A stretch of 16,469 bases of DNA from a bacterium (GCA_027364825.1 DAHXOM010000155.1:1-16469), one strand, 5' to 3'; shown: positions 7,549 through 15,119, numbered from the stretch's first letter. The notes: generated by a model not told the origin, from the letters alone. Translations and numbers: made by a program.

Positions 7549-8226
7549 ATGCGGGGTATAAGAAAGATGATGTACATTGGATTGTCCGTGTCTCTGGTAG
7601 CATTGTTCCTGTCTCCCCTGAGGGCTCTGGGGGATGAGAGTGTAAAACTTTCTTCTCCTCCATTGCCGCCAAAGGCACTTGAAGGGTTAAGTGTTACCGA
7701 TATTGCCAGCCTTGAAGCAGGCAAGATCGTTGTCCTGAAACAGGATTCAGGCGAAGGGAAAAACAAGAAGTCCCTGATAAAGGCATCGCTTTTATTCGAT
7801 CAGCCGATAGAGAAGGTATGGAGTATGTTGAAGCAGACGGACCGCCAGAAAGAATATCTGCCGCACCTCCGAGAGGCCAAAATAATAGAAGGCAACAACG
7901 ATGGTAATATTACCGAGTTTATGCTCAAGATAATGTTTTTTAATATCAGGTACCGGGTCGACCATAAGTTCGAAAACGGCACCTATAAATTGTCATGGCA
8001 CCTCGATCCCAACTACAAAAATGATCTGAAGGAGCTCTATGGATACTACCAGCTCTATAAGGTCGACGACACGCATACGCTTGCCAGATACGGGAGCAGG
8101 GTAGATATTGGCTTACTCGTACCGGCGTTCATCGAGGACGCACTGACGCGCAAGGACCTGCCGACCGCTCTTGGAAACGTAAAGAAATGGATAGATTCCG
8201 GCGGTAAATTCAGAGAGAATGACTGA
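7549..8226 (+). CDS. Secreted SRPBCC / START-like (polyketide cyclase-type) protein
   Basis: 225 residues. Residues 1-28 form a signal peptide (basic start, hydrophobic core YIGLSVSLVALFLSPLRALG), so the mature protein is exported. The mature part has the SRPBCC/START pattern: a first strand with SLIKASLLFDQPIEKVWSMLKQ, then QKEYLPHLREAKIIE, a run of strands (TEFMLKIMFFNIRYRVDHKF, YKLSWHLDP), and a long C-terminal helix (IEDALTRKDLPTALGNVKKWI). These folds bind lipids or other hydrophobic ligands in a deep cavity, so a periplasmic lipid-binding role is inferred. AGGAGG (7536-7541) lies 7 nt before the ATG, making the start firm. No partner gene is obvious; the next gene is separated by a structured gap. 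Confidence 0.75.
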   Translation: MRGIRKMMYIGLSVSLVALFLSPLRALGDESVKLSSPPLPPKALEGLSVTDIASLEAGKIVVLKQDSGEGKNKKSLIKASLLFDQPIEKVWSMLKQTDRQKEYLPHLREAKIIEGNNDGNITEFMLKIMFFNIRYRVDHKFENGTYKLSWHLDPNYKNDLKELYGYYQLYKVDDTHTLARYGSRVDIGLLVPAFIEDALTRKDLPTALGNVKKWIDSGGKFREND

Positions 8227-8239
8227 GAGTATCATTTAT

Positions 8240-8338
8240 CCCGTTCCACCAGATATGAAAGATTATATCTTCTTGCAGCCCCGGTTTAAGAGGTCATCCA
8301 TGTTTTGTCTAAGAACCCGGGGTTTCGGGTGGAACGGG
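8240..8338 (+). other. Three-armed inverted-repeat structure (possible structured RNA)
   Basis: The outer stem pairs CCCGTTCCACC (8240-8250) with GGTGGAACGGG (8328-8338), 11 perfect bp. Inside are two hairpins. AGATATGA (8251-8258) pairs with TTATATCT (8263-8270) with one G-U pair and an AAGA loop. CCCCGG (8279-8284) pairs with CCGGGG (8317-8322), extended by TT/AA past a bulged C. Together they form a three-way junction of 99 nt filling most of the gap between the START-like gene and ppx. It could be a leader RNA, a small RNA, or a palindromic mobile element. It matches no riboswitch class I recognise. Confidence 0.6.
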
Positions 8339-8373
8339 GTTTGCCCCCTTGTGTGCCGGGATAGATATTTGTT

Positions 8374-9264
8374 ATGAAACAGGTTGCCGTAGTTGATCTT
8401 GGAACGAATGCAATGAGGCTTGCGATAGGGCAGGGTACGGCAGGCCACTACGATTTGCTGAAATACATAAGGTATCCAAACAGGCTCAGTGAAGGTATGT
8501 TTTCTGACGGTATGCTGAAACAGCCTGCTATCGAAAGGACGCTCAATGCACTTGCTGAGATAAACGCCGCAATAAAAGCGTACAAACCGGATAAGCTGCG
8601 TTTGATATCCACCAGTGTTTTGAGGACTGCAAAAAATTCAAAGTATTTCTTGGACCTTGTCCAGGAAAAAACAGGATTCAACATAGAGATTATATCCGGC
8701 AGCGAGGAGGCAAGGCTTATACATACCGGTGCTGTTAACGGTATAGCTATAGAGGGCAAAAGGGCATTTGTCATAGATATCGGCGGGGGCAGTACCGAGT
8801 TGTCCGTAGGCGGTCCCGATACCATAGAGCTTGCAGTGGCGATAGAGAATGGTGCAGTACGGTTGAAGGAAAGGTTCATTTATCATGACCCGCCGTCTGC
8901 AGAAGAGCTCAAAGCCATCAGGAAAGCCATTGACGATGATTTCACCGGGGTCCTGGAACGTATTTGCAGTTTAAAGCCGCAGATTCAGGTCGGTGTGCCC
9001 GGCAATATCGGAACTATTTATAACACCCTTAAACCTTCGGATGGACTGAGGAGGAGCGATCTCAAGGTGTTCTATGATAAGCTCCGCCTGTTGAAGGTTA
9101 ACGAGATAAAAAGTCTTACGGGTCTTGAAGGGGACAAAGCGGATATTCTTTTGCCGGGCCTGATGATACTGATGAAGATCATGGATGCATCCGGCATGGA
9201 TAATTGTTATGTATCTCAGAAGGGGCTGCTTCACGGCATCATCATCAACCTGTTCGCGAGCTGA
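8374..9264 (+). CDS. ppx: Ppx/GppA family phosphatase (exopolyphosphatase or pppGpp phosphohydrolase)
   Basis: 296 residues, the short two-domain form of the family (ASKHA/actin-like fold) without the C-terminal HD domain of E. coli Ppx. Phosphate-binding loops are visible: VAVVDLGTNAMRL near the N-terminus (residues 4-16) and VIDIGGGSTELSVGG near 133-147. The catalytic glutamate region is IISGSEEARLI (Glu111/Glu112). Members remove terminal phosphates from polyphosphate or convert pppGpp to ppGpp, linking phosphate storage and the stringent response. Substrate preference cannot be read from sequence, so the symbol is by family. The start matches the family N-terminus, but the ribosome site is weak (GGGA about 13 nt away). 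It lies 35 nt after the three-armed structure. Confidence 0.88.
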   Translation: MKQVAVVDLGTNAMRLAIGQGTAGHYDLLKYIRYPNRLSEGMFSDGMLKQPAIERTLNALAEINAAIKAYKPDKLRLISTSVLRTAKNSKYFLDLVQEKTGFNIEIISGSEEARLIHTGAVNGIAIEGKRAFVIDIGGGSTELSVGGPDTIELAVAIENGAVRLKERFIYHDPPSAEELKAIRKAIDDDFTGVLERICSLKPQIQVGVPGNIGTIYNTLKPSDGLRRSDLKVFYDKLRLLKVNEIKSLTGLEGDKADILLPGLMILMKIMDASGMDNCYVSQKGLLHGIIINLFAS

Positions 9265-9288
9265 TCGGGTCAACCCAAAAAATGCAAT

Positions 9289-9457
9289 AGGAAAGTTTGT
9301 TCATTCATTCGGGGCACCCACCCGGGCACACAAGCGAAGCTTGGGTCGGAAGGGTCGTGTGATACACTCTCTTAACGATTTAAACAGTTTAAACGGTTTA
9401 ATCCGCTTGAAGTCCTCTGAAAGATTGTCATTGCGAGGAGTAGAACGATGAAGCAAT
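9289..9457. repeat. Long dispersed repeat, copy B, with truncated TGTCATTGCGAG palindrome
   Basis: Homologous to 6102-6247, with an extra stretch of about 25 nt around 9320-9347 that contains AAGCGAAGCTT. It ends with TGTCATTGCGAG (9426-9437) and GAAGCAAT (9450-9457), but the complementary right half found in copy A is absent, so the palindrome cannot fold. It follows ppx and reaches to within 27 nt of the 3' end of the small membrane-protein gene. Confidence 0.75.
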
Positions 9458-9483
9458 ATTGTATTTTCCGGACCAGCCTGCTT

Positions 9484-9876
9484 TCACTTCGTGATGAAAG
9501 GAGCTATATACCTGTATACGATAGGTACGATGAGAGGGTAGAGTCCCCACATGAGGGATATGACAATCAACACCGATGCCTTGCTCCTGAACATCAAAAA
9601 TTTATTGTCCGGGAAATAAAACATATCAAGCCCGGATGCATTGCTGTACTCGTAGAGGAATCCCACGATAACACCCGCAGGGTATCGTATATACCAGTGC
9701 AGATCGCTTACAAGGTATGAAAGCCCTCCGAACACAATCATAACAGCAAATATAATATGGATCATGAAATTTTTCTTGGATGTGTATATCCATAGATTGA
9801 ATGTATAGGCAACTGCTTCCATGGTGAGCTGACCGATGAGACAGAGAACAATAAACACAGCTAACTTTACTGCCAT
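9484..9876 (-). CDS. Small membrane protein of unknown function (about four TM segments)
   Basis: 130 residues from the ATG at 9876-9874, which has an ideal Shine-Dalgarno (AAGGAGG, 5 nt spacing). A longer reading from 9906 would add 10 residues but lacks such a site. Four hydrophobic segments are visible: about 3-24 (VKLAVFIVLCLIGQLTMEAV), 38-57 (MIHIIFAVMIVFGGLSYLV), 63-80 and 102-121 (VLIVISLMWGLYPLIVPIVY). The rest is aromatic-rich, including a HWYIRYP turn. I do not recognise the family. It stands alone on the minus strand, divergent from the DUF3467 operon, with repeat copy B at its 3' side. The strong ribosome site and coherent hydrophobic pattern support a real gene. Confidence 0.7.
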   Translation of the reverse strand: MAVKLAVFIVLCLIGQLTMEAVAYTFNLWIYTSKKNFMIHIIFAVMIVFGGLSYLVSDLHWYIRYPAGVIVGFLYEYSNASGLDMFYFPDNKFLMFRSKASVLIVISLMWGLYPLIVPIVYRYIAPFITK

Positions 9877-9983
9877 AAATACCTCCTTCAGATTTTTGAT
9901 GTTCAAGATTTCGCATCAAGAAGTCTTTCGGTATATTGAAACAATCGGAGTATTTTGTCAATCCCTTGAACGGCTTAATTTTT

Positions 9984-10011
9984 TTGTTGATTTGATTGTA
10001 AAATGTATTAT
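9984..10011 (+). promoter_or_regulatory. Possible sigma70 promoter for the DUF3467-ispB-gyrA operon
   Basis: TTGTTG (9984-9989), a 16-nt spacer and TATTAT (10006-10011) stand 22 nt before the DUF3467 ATG. An overlapping alternative is TTGATT (9987-9992) with TATGAA (10009-10014). The position is plausible for the operon promoter, but the -35 is weak. Confidence 0.35.
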
Positions 10012-10032
10012 GAAATTAGACGGAGGTTATAT

Positions 10033-10341
10033 ATGCAGCAAAACCAGGAAACAAAAAAGGAAGCAGGTATACAGATTCAGCTTGATGAAGCTACAGCGCA
10101 GGGTGTATACATTAACCTTGCACTTATAAATCATACGGAAACAGAATTCATACTTGATTTTATTTATGTTCAGCCCCAGTCTCCCCAGGGGAAAGTGCGA
10201 AGCAGGGTATTGACAAGCCCTATCCATATGAAACGATTGCTGAGCGCCCTGTCCGAGAATATGAAGAAATATGAGGAAAGGTTTGGTGAAATAAAAGCCG
10301 CACAGGAACAACCGGTGCAGAAAATAGGGTTTTTACAATAA
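10033..10341 (+). CDS. DUF3467 family protein
   Basis: 102 residues. The start is the ATG at 10033, 6 nt after GGAGG (10022-10026); an upstream in-frame ATG at 10003 has no ribosome site. The sequence matches the small DUF3467 pattern: IQLDEATAQGVYINLALINHTETEFILDFIYVQP, then RSRVLTSPIHMKRLLSALSENMKKYEERFG. It is soluble, probably an alpha/beta fold with a long C-terminal helix, and lacks signal or membrane segments. The function of the family is not known to me. It ends 3 nt before the polyprenyl synthase ATG, so it is the first gene of a tight operon with ispB and gyrA. Confidence 0.8.
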   Translation: MQQNQETKKEAGIQIQLDEATAQGVYINLALINHTETEFILDFIYVQPQSPQGKVRSRVLTSPIHMKRLLSALSENMKKYEERFGEIKAAQEQPVQKIGFLQ

Positions 10342-10344
10342 ATT

Positions 10345-11310
10345 ATGAATATAAAAGATTCGATATCGAACGATCTTAACACAGTAAACGGGTATATAAA
10401 AAAACTTACTTCCCACAGTATTCCCGCAATAACGGAGATAAGTCAGCACCTTATAGCCAGCGGCGGCAAAAGGATAAGGCCGTATCTTGTAATATTGAGT
10501 TCAAGGATATTCCGTGTCCCGGCGGTGAAATATACAAAGATCGCTGCTGCCATGGAGATATATCATACAGCGACCCTTTTACATGATGATGTAGTAGACA
10601 ATGCAAAACACAGGCGCGGAACACCGTCGGCAAACGATATATGGGGTAACAAGAGCAGTATACTTGTCGGCGATTTTCTGCTTGCAACTTCGTCCTCCAT
10701 AATAGCAGATATGGAGAATCAGGGATTGCTCAAGCTGTTCATCAGGGTACTGGGTCTTATGGCAGAGGGAGAGCTTGTACAGCTCAAATTGAGCAGGGAT
10801 ATAAGGTTGTCACAGAAAGATTATTACACCATAATAAAGAAAAAAACCGCATACCTTATTTCAGCGGCATGTGAAAGCGGTTCCATCATGGGAAAAGCTA
10901 CGGAAGTACAACGACTCAAGATGAGGCAGTATGGCCTTCTCATAGGTATTGCTTTCCAGCTTATTGATGATAATATTGATTACATATCTTCTGGAAAGCT
11001 TTCAGGCAAAGACAAAGGGGTTGATCTGAAGGAAGGCAAGGTGACCCTGCCGATGATAGTTGCCCTGTCGAACGCCGATAGAAAAGAAAAGGCTTTGCTG
11101 AAGACCGCGTTATCAAGTTCTCAAGGCGACGATGATCTGTTCCGGAAGGTGTATCGAATCATGGAGAAGAATCACGGATTTGAATACACGAAGAAAAAAG
11201 CGGAAGGTTTTGCGAACAGGGCTTTAAGACTTCTTGACGGTCTGCCGCAGTCTTTGGAGCTTGAAGAATTGAGAAAATTTACTCAAACAGTGGCTGAAAG
11301 AAAATCCTGA
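10345..11310 (+). CDS. ispB: Long-chain polyprenyl diphosphate synthase (octaprenyl-type)
   Basis: 321 residues, a trans-isoprenyl diphosphate synthase. It carries GGKRIRP (40-46), the first aspartate-rich motif DDVVD (81-85) followed by RRGTPSAND, and the second, DDNID (208-212), with GKDKGVDLKEGKVTLP. These bind Mg and the diphosphates of the allylic primer and IPP. Residue -5 from the first motif is alanine (ATLLHDD), as in E. coli IspB, which fits a long-chain product rather than farnesyl or geranylgeranyl. The likely role is the side chain of menaquinone or ubiquinone. No Shine-Dalgarno precedes the ATG, and only 3 nt separate it from the DUF3467 stop, so coupled translation is likely. 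Exact chain length is not determinable. Confidence 0.92.
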   Translation: MNIKDSISNDLNTVNGYIKKLTSHSIPAITEISQHLIASGGKRIRPYLVILSSRIFRVPAVKYTKIAAAMEIYHTATLLHDDVVDNAKHRRGTPSANDIWGNKSSILVGDFLLATSSSIIADMENQGLLKLFIRVLGLMAEGELVQLKLSRDIRLSQKDYYTIIKKKTAYLISAACESGSIMGKATEVQRLKMRQYGLLIGIAFQLIDDNIDYISSGKLSGKDKGVDLKEGKVTLPMIVALSNADRKEKALLKTALSSSQGDDDLFRKVYRIMEKNHGFEYTKKKAEGFANRALRLLDGLPQSLELEELRKFTQTVAERKS

Positions 11311-11355
11311 TCACTGATCTAACAATTTTGTACATTTTGGAGGATGAAAAATACT

Positions 11356-13827
11356 ATGGCTGAACCACAGGATAATATTGTAATTGCGGATATTGAAGAT
11401 GAAATGAAACGCTCGTATCTTGACTTTGCGATGAGCGTAATCATAGGGAGGGCGCTGCCCGATGTAAGGGACGGATTGAAGCCGGTACACCGGAGAATAC
11501 TCTTTGCGATGCTCGATCTCGGGAATACCCATGATAAACCATATAAAAAATCAGCAAGGGTTGTCGGAGATGTAATAGGTAAATACCACCCGCACGGCGA
11601 TGTTGCGGTTTATGACACCATTGTAAGAATGGCCCAGGACTTTACGATGCGGTATACGCTGGTGAACGGCCAGGGTAATTTCGGTTCTATAGACGGTGAT
11701 CCGCCTGCAGCGATGAGGTATACAGAGGTGAGGATGCAGAGGCTTGCGGGTGAGATGCTATCGGATATCGACAAAGAGACGGTAGACTTTGTTCCGAACT
11801 ACGACAACACCCTTTCCGAGCCGTCCATACTGCCTGCAAAATTCCCGAACCTGCTGATTAACGGGTCTTCCGGGATCGCCGTGGGTATGGCGACAAACAT
11901 CCCGCCGCATAACCTCACGGAGGTCATTCAGGCGGTTATATCGCTCATAAAAAATCCATCGTTAGGGATAGAAGAGCTGATGAGTTTTATACCGGGTCCT
12001 GATTTCCCGACCGGCGCTTACATTACGGGGGTAGAGCAGATTAAAGAGGCTTATGCAACAGGTAAGGGCGTGATTAAGATGAGGGCGAGGGTCATTACCG
12101 AGAAAGCAAAGGGAGAAAGGGAAAACATCGTGATAACAGAACTCCCGTACATGGTGAATAAGGCAAAGCTTGTAGAGAAGATAGCGGATCTTGTTAATGA
12201 AAAGGTAATAGAGGGGATCAGCGATATCAGGGACGAATCGGACAGGGAAGGCATGCGGGTCGTCATAGAGCTGAAGAAAGATGAGTATCCCGCAATAATC
12301 CTCAATAAGCTGTATAAACACACCCAGCTTGAAGAATCGTTCGGCATAATTCTGCTTGCCCTGGATCACGGCAAGCCTGTCATAATGTCCTTGAAGGACA
12401 TACTCAGCAAGTTCATAGAATACAGAAAAGAGGTCGTTACCAGGAGATCTCTGTTTGAATTAAGGAAGGCCGAGGAACGCCTCCATATACTCGAAGGGCT
12501 GAAAAAGGCCATAGAGAACATCGATGAGGTTATTGCAACCATTAAAAAATCTAAAAGTACGGCAGAGGCAGAGACCCAGCTAATCAAGAGGTTTGAGTTT
12601 TCGATTGTGCAGGCAAAGGCAATCCTTGAAATGAGACTGCAGAGACTGACGGCCCTTGAAACGGAAAAGCTGATCACGGAATACAGGGACACGGAAAAAG
12701 ACATCAAGAGGCTGAAACGTATACTTTCGGATGAAAAAGAACTCATGGGTATCATCGTGTCCGAGCTTGAGGACATAAAACAGCGGTACGGTGACGAGAG
12801 AAGGACCGAGATCATCGGCCGGACAAAAGATATCGAGGTCGAAGACCTTATAGCGGATGAAGACATGATCGTTACCGTGAGCAGCAGGGGGTATATAAAG
12901 CGAAACCCTGTCAGTCTGTACAGAGTACAGAAGAGAGGCGGCAAGGGTAAAACAGCATCCGGTATCAAAGAAGAGGACTTTATAGAGAACCTGTTTGTTG
13001 CGTCTGCGCACAGCTATATTCTTTTCTTTACGGATAAGGGCAAGGTGTACTGGCTCAAGGTTTACGAAGTGCCCCAGGCCGGCAGGGCATCAAGCGGTAA
13101 ACCCATTGTGGGTCTGATCAGCCTCCAGGAAGGCGAGAAACTCACCACGTATGTACCCGTTAAAGACCTTTCGGAGCCGATGTTCCTTCTCATGGCAACG
13201 AAGAAGGGGTATCTGAAGAAAACCGCATTATCAATGTACTCAAATCCGAGGAGCGGGGGGATCATAGCTATAAATCTTGAAGAAGACGATAGGCTTATAG
13301 ATGTGAGGCTTACGGACGGTAAACAGGAGGTAATCCTCTCGACAAAGCGCGGCAAGGCAATACGCTTTCCGGAAACGCAGATCAGGACTGTCGGAAGGGC
13401 TGCTTACGGTGTCATCGGTATTACCCTTGATAAAGATGATGAGATAATAGCCATGGATATGCTTGAGGAGGATGCAACAGTACTTACCGTAACGGAAAAC
13501 GGGTACGGTAAGAGGACAAAAATAGCAGCATACAGATTACAGAGGAGGGGGGGCAAGGGTATCATCAATGTAAAGATTACTCCGAAAACGGGCGAAGCTA
13601 TCTCTGTTATCAAGGTGAAAGACGATAATGATATCTTTATTATAACAAACACGGGCAGGATGATACGGGTTGGTGTTAAAGACATATCCATTATTGGAAG
13701 GAATACGCAGGGTATCAGACTTATACAGCTTGAATCCGGGGAAAACGTTACAAAAGCAGTGCGCATAGCAGAGGCTGAAGAAAATAACGGTGAATCACCG
13801 GAAGGGGACGGTCCTGATAACGCCTGA
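11356..13827 (+). CDS. gyrA: DNA gyrase subunit A
   Basis: 823 residues from ATG 11356. An ATG at 11344 directly abuts GGAGG (11339-11343) and so cannot use it, whereas 11356 lies 12 nt after it; with this start the active-site tyrosine (AAMRYTEVRM) is Tyr122, as in E. coli. GyrA with GyrB introduces negative supercoils. The breakage-reunion domain occupies about 1-500. The C-terminal beta-pinwheel starts with the GyrA-box QKRGGKG (525-531), which separates GyrA from ParC; a second box-like QRRGGKG occurs at 729-735. The tail is acidic. In the quinolone region, HPHGDVAVYD has Val at E. coli position 83 and Asp at 87. gyrB is not adjacent. It lies 45 nt after ispB and 17 nt before the TPR gene. 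Confidence 0.97.
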   Translation: MAEPQDNIVIADIEDEMKRSYLDFAMSVIIGRALPDVRDGLKPVHRRILFAMLDLGNTHDKPYKKSARVVGDVIGKYHPHGDVAVYDTIVRMAQDFTMRYTLVNGQGNFGSIDGDPPAAMRYTEVRMQRLAGEMLSDIDKETVDFVPNYDNTLSEPSILPAKFPNLLINGSSGIAVGMATNIPPHNLTEVIQAVISLIKNPSLGIEELMSFIPGPDFPTGAYITGVEQIKEAYATGKGVIKMRARVITEKAKGERENIVITELPYMVNKAKLVEKIADLVNEKVIEGISDIRDESDREGMRVVIELKKDEYPAIILNKLYKHTQLEESFGIILLALDHGKPVIMSLKDILSKFIEYRKEVVTRRSLFELRKAEERLHILEGLKKAIENIDEVIATIKKSKSTAEAETQLIKRFEFSIVQAKAILEMRLQRLTALETEKLITEYRDTEKDIKRLKRILSDEKELMGIIVSELEDIKQRYGDERRTEIIGRTKDIEVEDLIADEDMIVTVSSRGYIKRNPVSLYRVQKRGGKGKTASGIKEEDFIENLFVASAHSYILFFTDKGKVYWLKVYEVPQAGRASSGKPIVGLISLQEGEKLTTYVPVKDLSEPMFLLMATKKGYLKKTALSMYSNPRSGGIIAINLEEDDRLIDVRLTDGKQEVILSTKRGKAIRFPETQIRTVGRAAYGVIGITLDKDDEIIAMDMLEEDATVLTVTENGYGKRTKIAAYRLQRRGGKGIINVKITPKTGEAISVIKVKDDNDIFIITNTGRMIRVGVKDISIIGRNTQGIRLIQLESGENVTKAVRIAEAEENNGESPEGDGPDNA

Positions 13828-13844
13828 GGCGGGATGTAAGCAGC

Positions 13845-14663
13845 ATGAAGACATTCAGCCGTGCAACAGTCGTGAAAATAGTTGTAGTTTTAGTGCTGGC
13901 GGTCGCCGGGGTCTATTACGGTATATCCTGTAACAGGGATAGACCGGAAAGACTCTATTCCATGGCCATTGATGCCGCTGCAAACGGGAATATAGAAACG
14001 GCTGAGAATTTCTATAAGTTGATTATAAAAAGGTATCCAAACAGTACCGTAAGAAAAGATGCACTGTATCAGCTTGGACTGTTGGAATATCTCTACTTAA
14101 ATGATTATACAACAGCCCTTGAGTATTTTTACGATCTTGTGTACACGTATCCGCACTATAAAAATACGTTTGAGGCTTACCTGTACATCGCCCAGATATA
14201 CCAGGAAAAGCAGCATTTGCCTCAGAAAGCCATAGAAGTGTACGAGAAACTTTTAAGCAGTACCATCTCGGATGAATATCTCAAACAGCTCCTGCCAAAG
14301 CTTGCATCTGAATATGAAAGTGTCGGAGATATACCGAAAGCCATAAACGTCTACGATAAATTATTGGGGCTTTACTCCAAGCCCCCTGCCGGTTATCTCT
14401 ATGAATTTGCCTATTTGAATTATCTTGCAGGTCATTATAGTGAAGCTGTTAAAGATTTTCAAAAGATAAGCCTGCTCTATCCGCAGAGTTCGTATGAATT
14501 TTCTGCAAAACTCGCGATTGCGGATTGTTATGAGGAAACAGGCAGGTCCGAGGACGCGCTGTCTTTGTTGAATGGCTTAAAATCGCACTACCCGACCGAA
14601 ACGTCGATAATCGGCATAAAGATCGACAGCATCACGAAACGGATAAAGAATAAGAAGAAGTAA
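13845..14663 (+). CDS. BamD/YfiO-like TPR lipoprotein or membrane-anchored protein
   Basis: 272 residues. Residues 1-28 are a basic then hydrophobic export segment ending in GISC, so Cys29 may be lipidated (Gly at -3 is atypical for a lipobox). The rest is tandem TPR: LYSMAIDAAANGNIETAENFYKLIIKRYPNS, ALEYFYDLVYTYPHYKNTFEAYLYIAQIY, KAIEVYEKLL, KAINVYDKLL, YSEAVKDFQKISLLYPQS, EDALSLLNGLKSHYP. The repeated 'YPxS' ends resemble BamD/YbgF-type outer-membrane lipoproteins, which help assemble beta-barrels or coordinate the envelope. Length is close to BamD (about 240-260), but an orthologous role is not proven. It follows gyrA by 17 nt and is probably the last gene of that operon. The ribosome site is weak (GGGA about 11 nt away). 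Confidence 0.7.
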   Translation: MKTFSRATVVKIVVVLVLAVAGVYYGISCNRDRPERLYSMAIDAAANGNIETAENFYKLIIKRYPNSTVRKDALYQLGLLEYLYLNDYTTALEYFYDLVYTYPHYKNTFEAYLYIAQIYQEKQHLPQKAIEVYEKLLSSTISDEYLKQLLPKLASEYESVGDIPKAINVYDKLLGLYSKPPAGYLYEFAYLNYLAGHYSEAVKDFQKISLLYPQSSYEFSAKLAIADCYEETGRSEDALSLLNGLKSHYPTETSIIGIKIDSITKRIKNKKK

Positions 14664-14710
14664 CACTATACTTCTTACAGCCTTACAGAATGGGTGGGGT
14701 TTTCCACCCC
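14655..14710 (+). terminator. Two hairpins at the end of the gyrA operon (weak terminator candidate)
   Basis: AAGAAGT (14655-14661) pairs with ACTTCTT (14670-14676) across the stop codon. A GC-rich hairpin follows: GGGTGG (14692-14697), loop GGTTTT, CCACCC (14704-14709). No T-tract follows the second, so termination would be Rho-assisted or the hairpin may only protect the 3' end. Confidence 0.35.
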
Positions 14711-14866
14711 ATGCGGATGAACGGAATTTCCCTGTAGTTTAATATGACTCGGTTTTATGTTATATCTCATGCATGGATGATAAAGACCTGCATTAAGCAA
14801 AGAGCTCGAGGTCCTTATACAGCGGATGACTAAAAAGCATTAAATATGTTGGCATAGCTCAAAAGA

Positions 14867-14895
14867 TTGTCATTCTCGTGAAAACGGGAATCCAG
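14867..14895. repeat. Small dispersed palindromic repeat (TTGTCATTC...GGGAATCCAG type)
   Basis: ATTCTCGT (14872-14879) can pair with ACGGGAAT (14884-14891) through one T-G pair, closing a GAAA tetraloop. The form TTGTCATTC(C/T)CG-GAAA-CGGGAATCCAG is a familiar intergenic repeat of many bacterial genomes; here one arm has drifted (T instead of C). Confidence 0.75.
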
Positions 14896-14954
14896 TTTTA
14901 AACATCTTCAACAATAATTACCTCTTCCAAAAAAAACGCGGACTTCTATGAGTG

Positions 14955-14969
14955 CCCCTTGACAAGGGG
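14955..14969. repeat. CCCCTT-GAC-AAGGGG palindrome
   Basis: CCCCTT (14955-14960) and AAGGGG (14964-14969) form a perfect 6-bp stem with a 3-nt loop. No T-tract follows. It sits 25 nt before the promoter-like block of the HNH gene and resembles other short dispersed hairpins. Confidence 0.6.
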
Positions 14970-14993
14970 GCCACAGGAGTTGCGTGCTCACCT

Positions 14994-15033
14994 TCCGAAA
15001 AAATCCTATCCTTTTGCGTCTTATAGGTAAACC
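14994..15033 (+). promoter_or_regulatory. Promoter-like block U1 upstream of the HNH gene (ECF-sigma-like)
   Basis: Forty bases here match 15676-15715 in 35 positions without gaps. Identical parts are TCCGAAAAAATCC, CCTTT, GCGTCTTATA and GTAAACC, at the same spacing. TCCGAAA, 16 nt, then CGTC (15017-15020) has the geometry of an ECF-sigma promoter (-35 with GAA, -10 with CGTC). The predicted transcript would have a 5' leader of about 95 nt. The assignment to ECF is an inference. Confidence 0.55.
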
Positions 15034-15054
15034 CCGAAAGAAGTTTCTCAGTCA

Positions 15055-15119
15055 GAGGTGGATCTGTCATGGAACAAAATAGTTGTAAACCTCCACACTA
15101 CTCATGTGGTATAAGGAGG
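15055..15119 (+). promoter_or_regulatory. 5' leader of the HNH gene with competing stems around the Shine-Dalgarno
   Basis: CCTCC (15090-15094) can pair with the Shine-Dalgarno GGAGG (15115-15119), hiding it. GAGGT (15055-15059) can instead pair with ACCTC (15089-15093), which would free it. A CCACA/TGTGG hairpin (15093-15097 with 15105-15109) lies between. Stems are short (5 bp), so this is only a candidate switch. Confidence 0.35.

Noticed and set aside
8222..8275. TPP-riboswitch-like words (CTGAGA, then CCCGTT...ACC) after the START-like gene
   Set aside because: The 5' GGGGTGC partner and the conserved later half are missing, the CTGAGA overlaps a stop codon region, and no thiamine gene follows.
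9185..9720. Two plus-strand open frames spanning the repeat after ppx
   Set aside because: They overlap ppx, repeat copy B and the small membrane-protein gene on the other strand, and have no ribosome site or family match.
12366..12968. Long open frame (200 codons) antisense to gyrA
   Set aside because: Low-complexity Ser-rich shadow of the gyrA codons; no ribosome site or domain.
13547..13553. Run of seven G in gyrA, a possible slippage (phase-variable) tract
   Set aside because: It encodes the conserved QRRGGKG motif of an essential gene, so phase variation is implausible.
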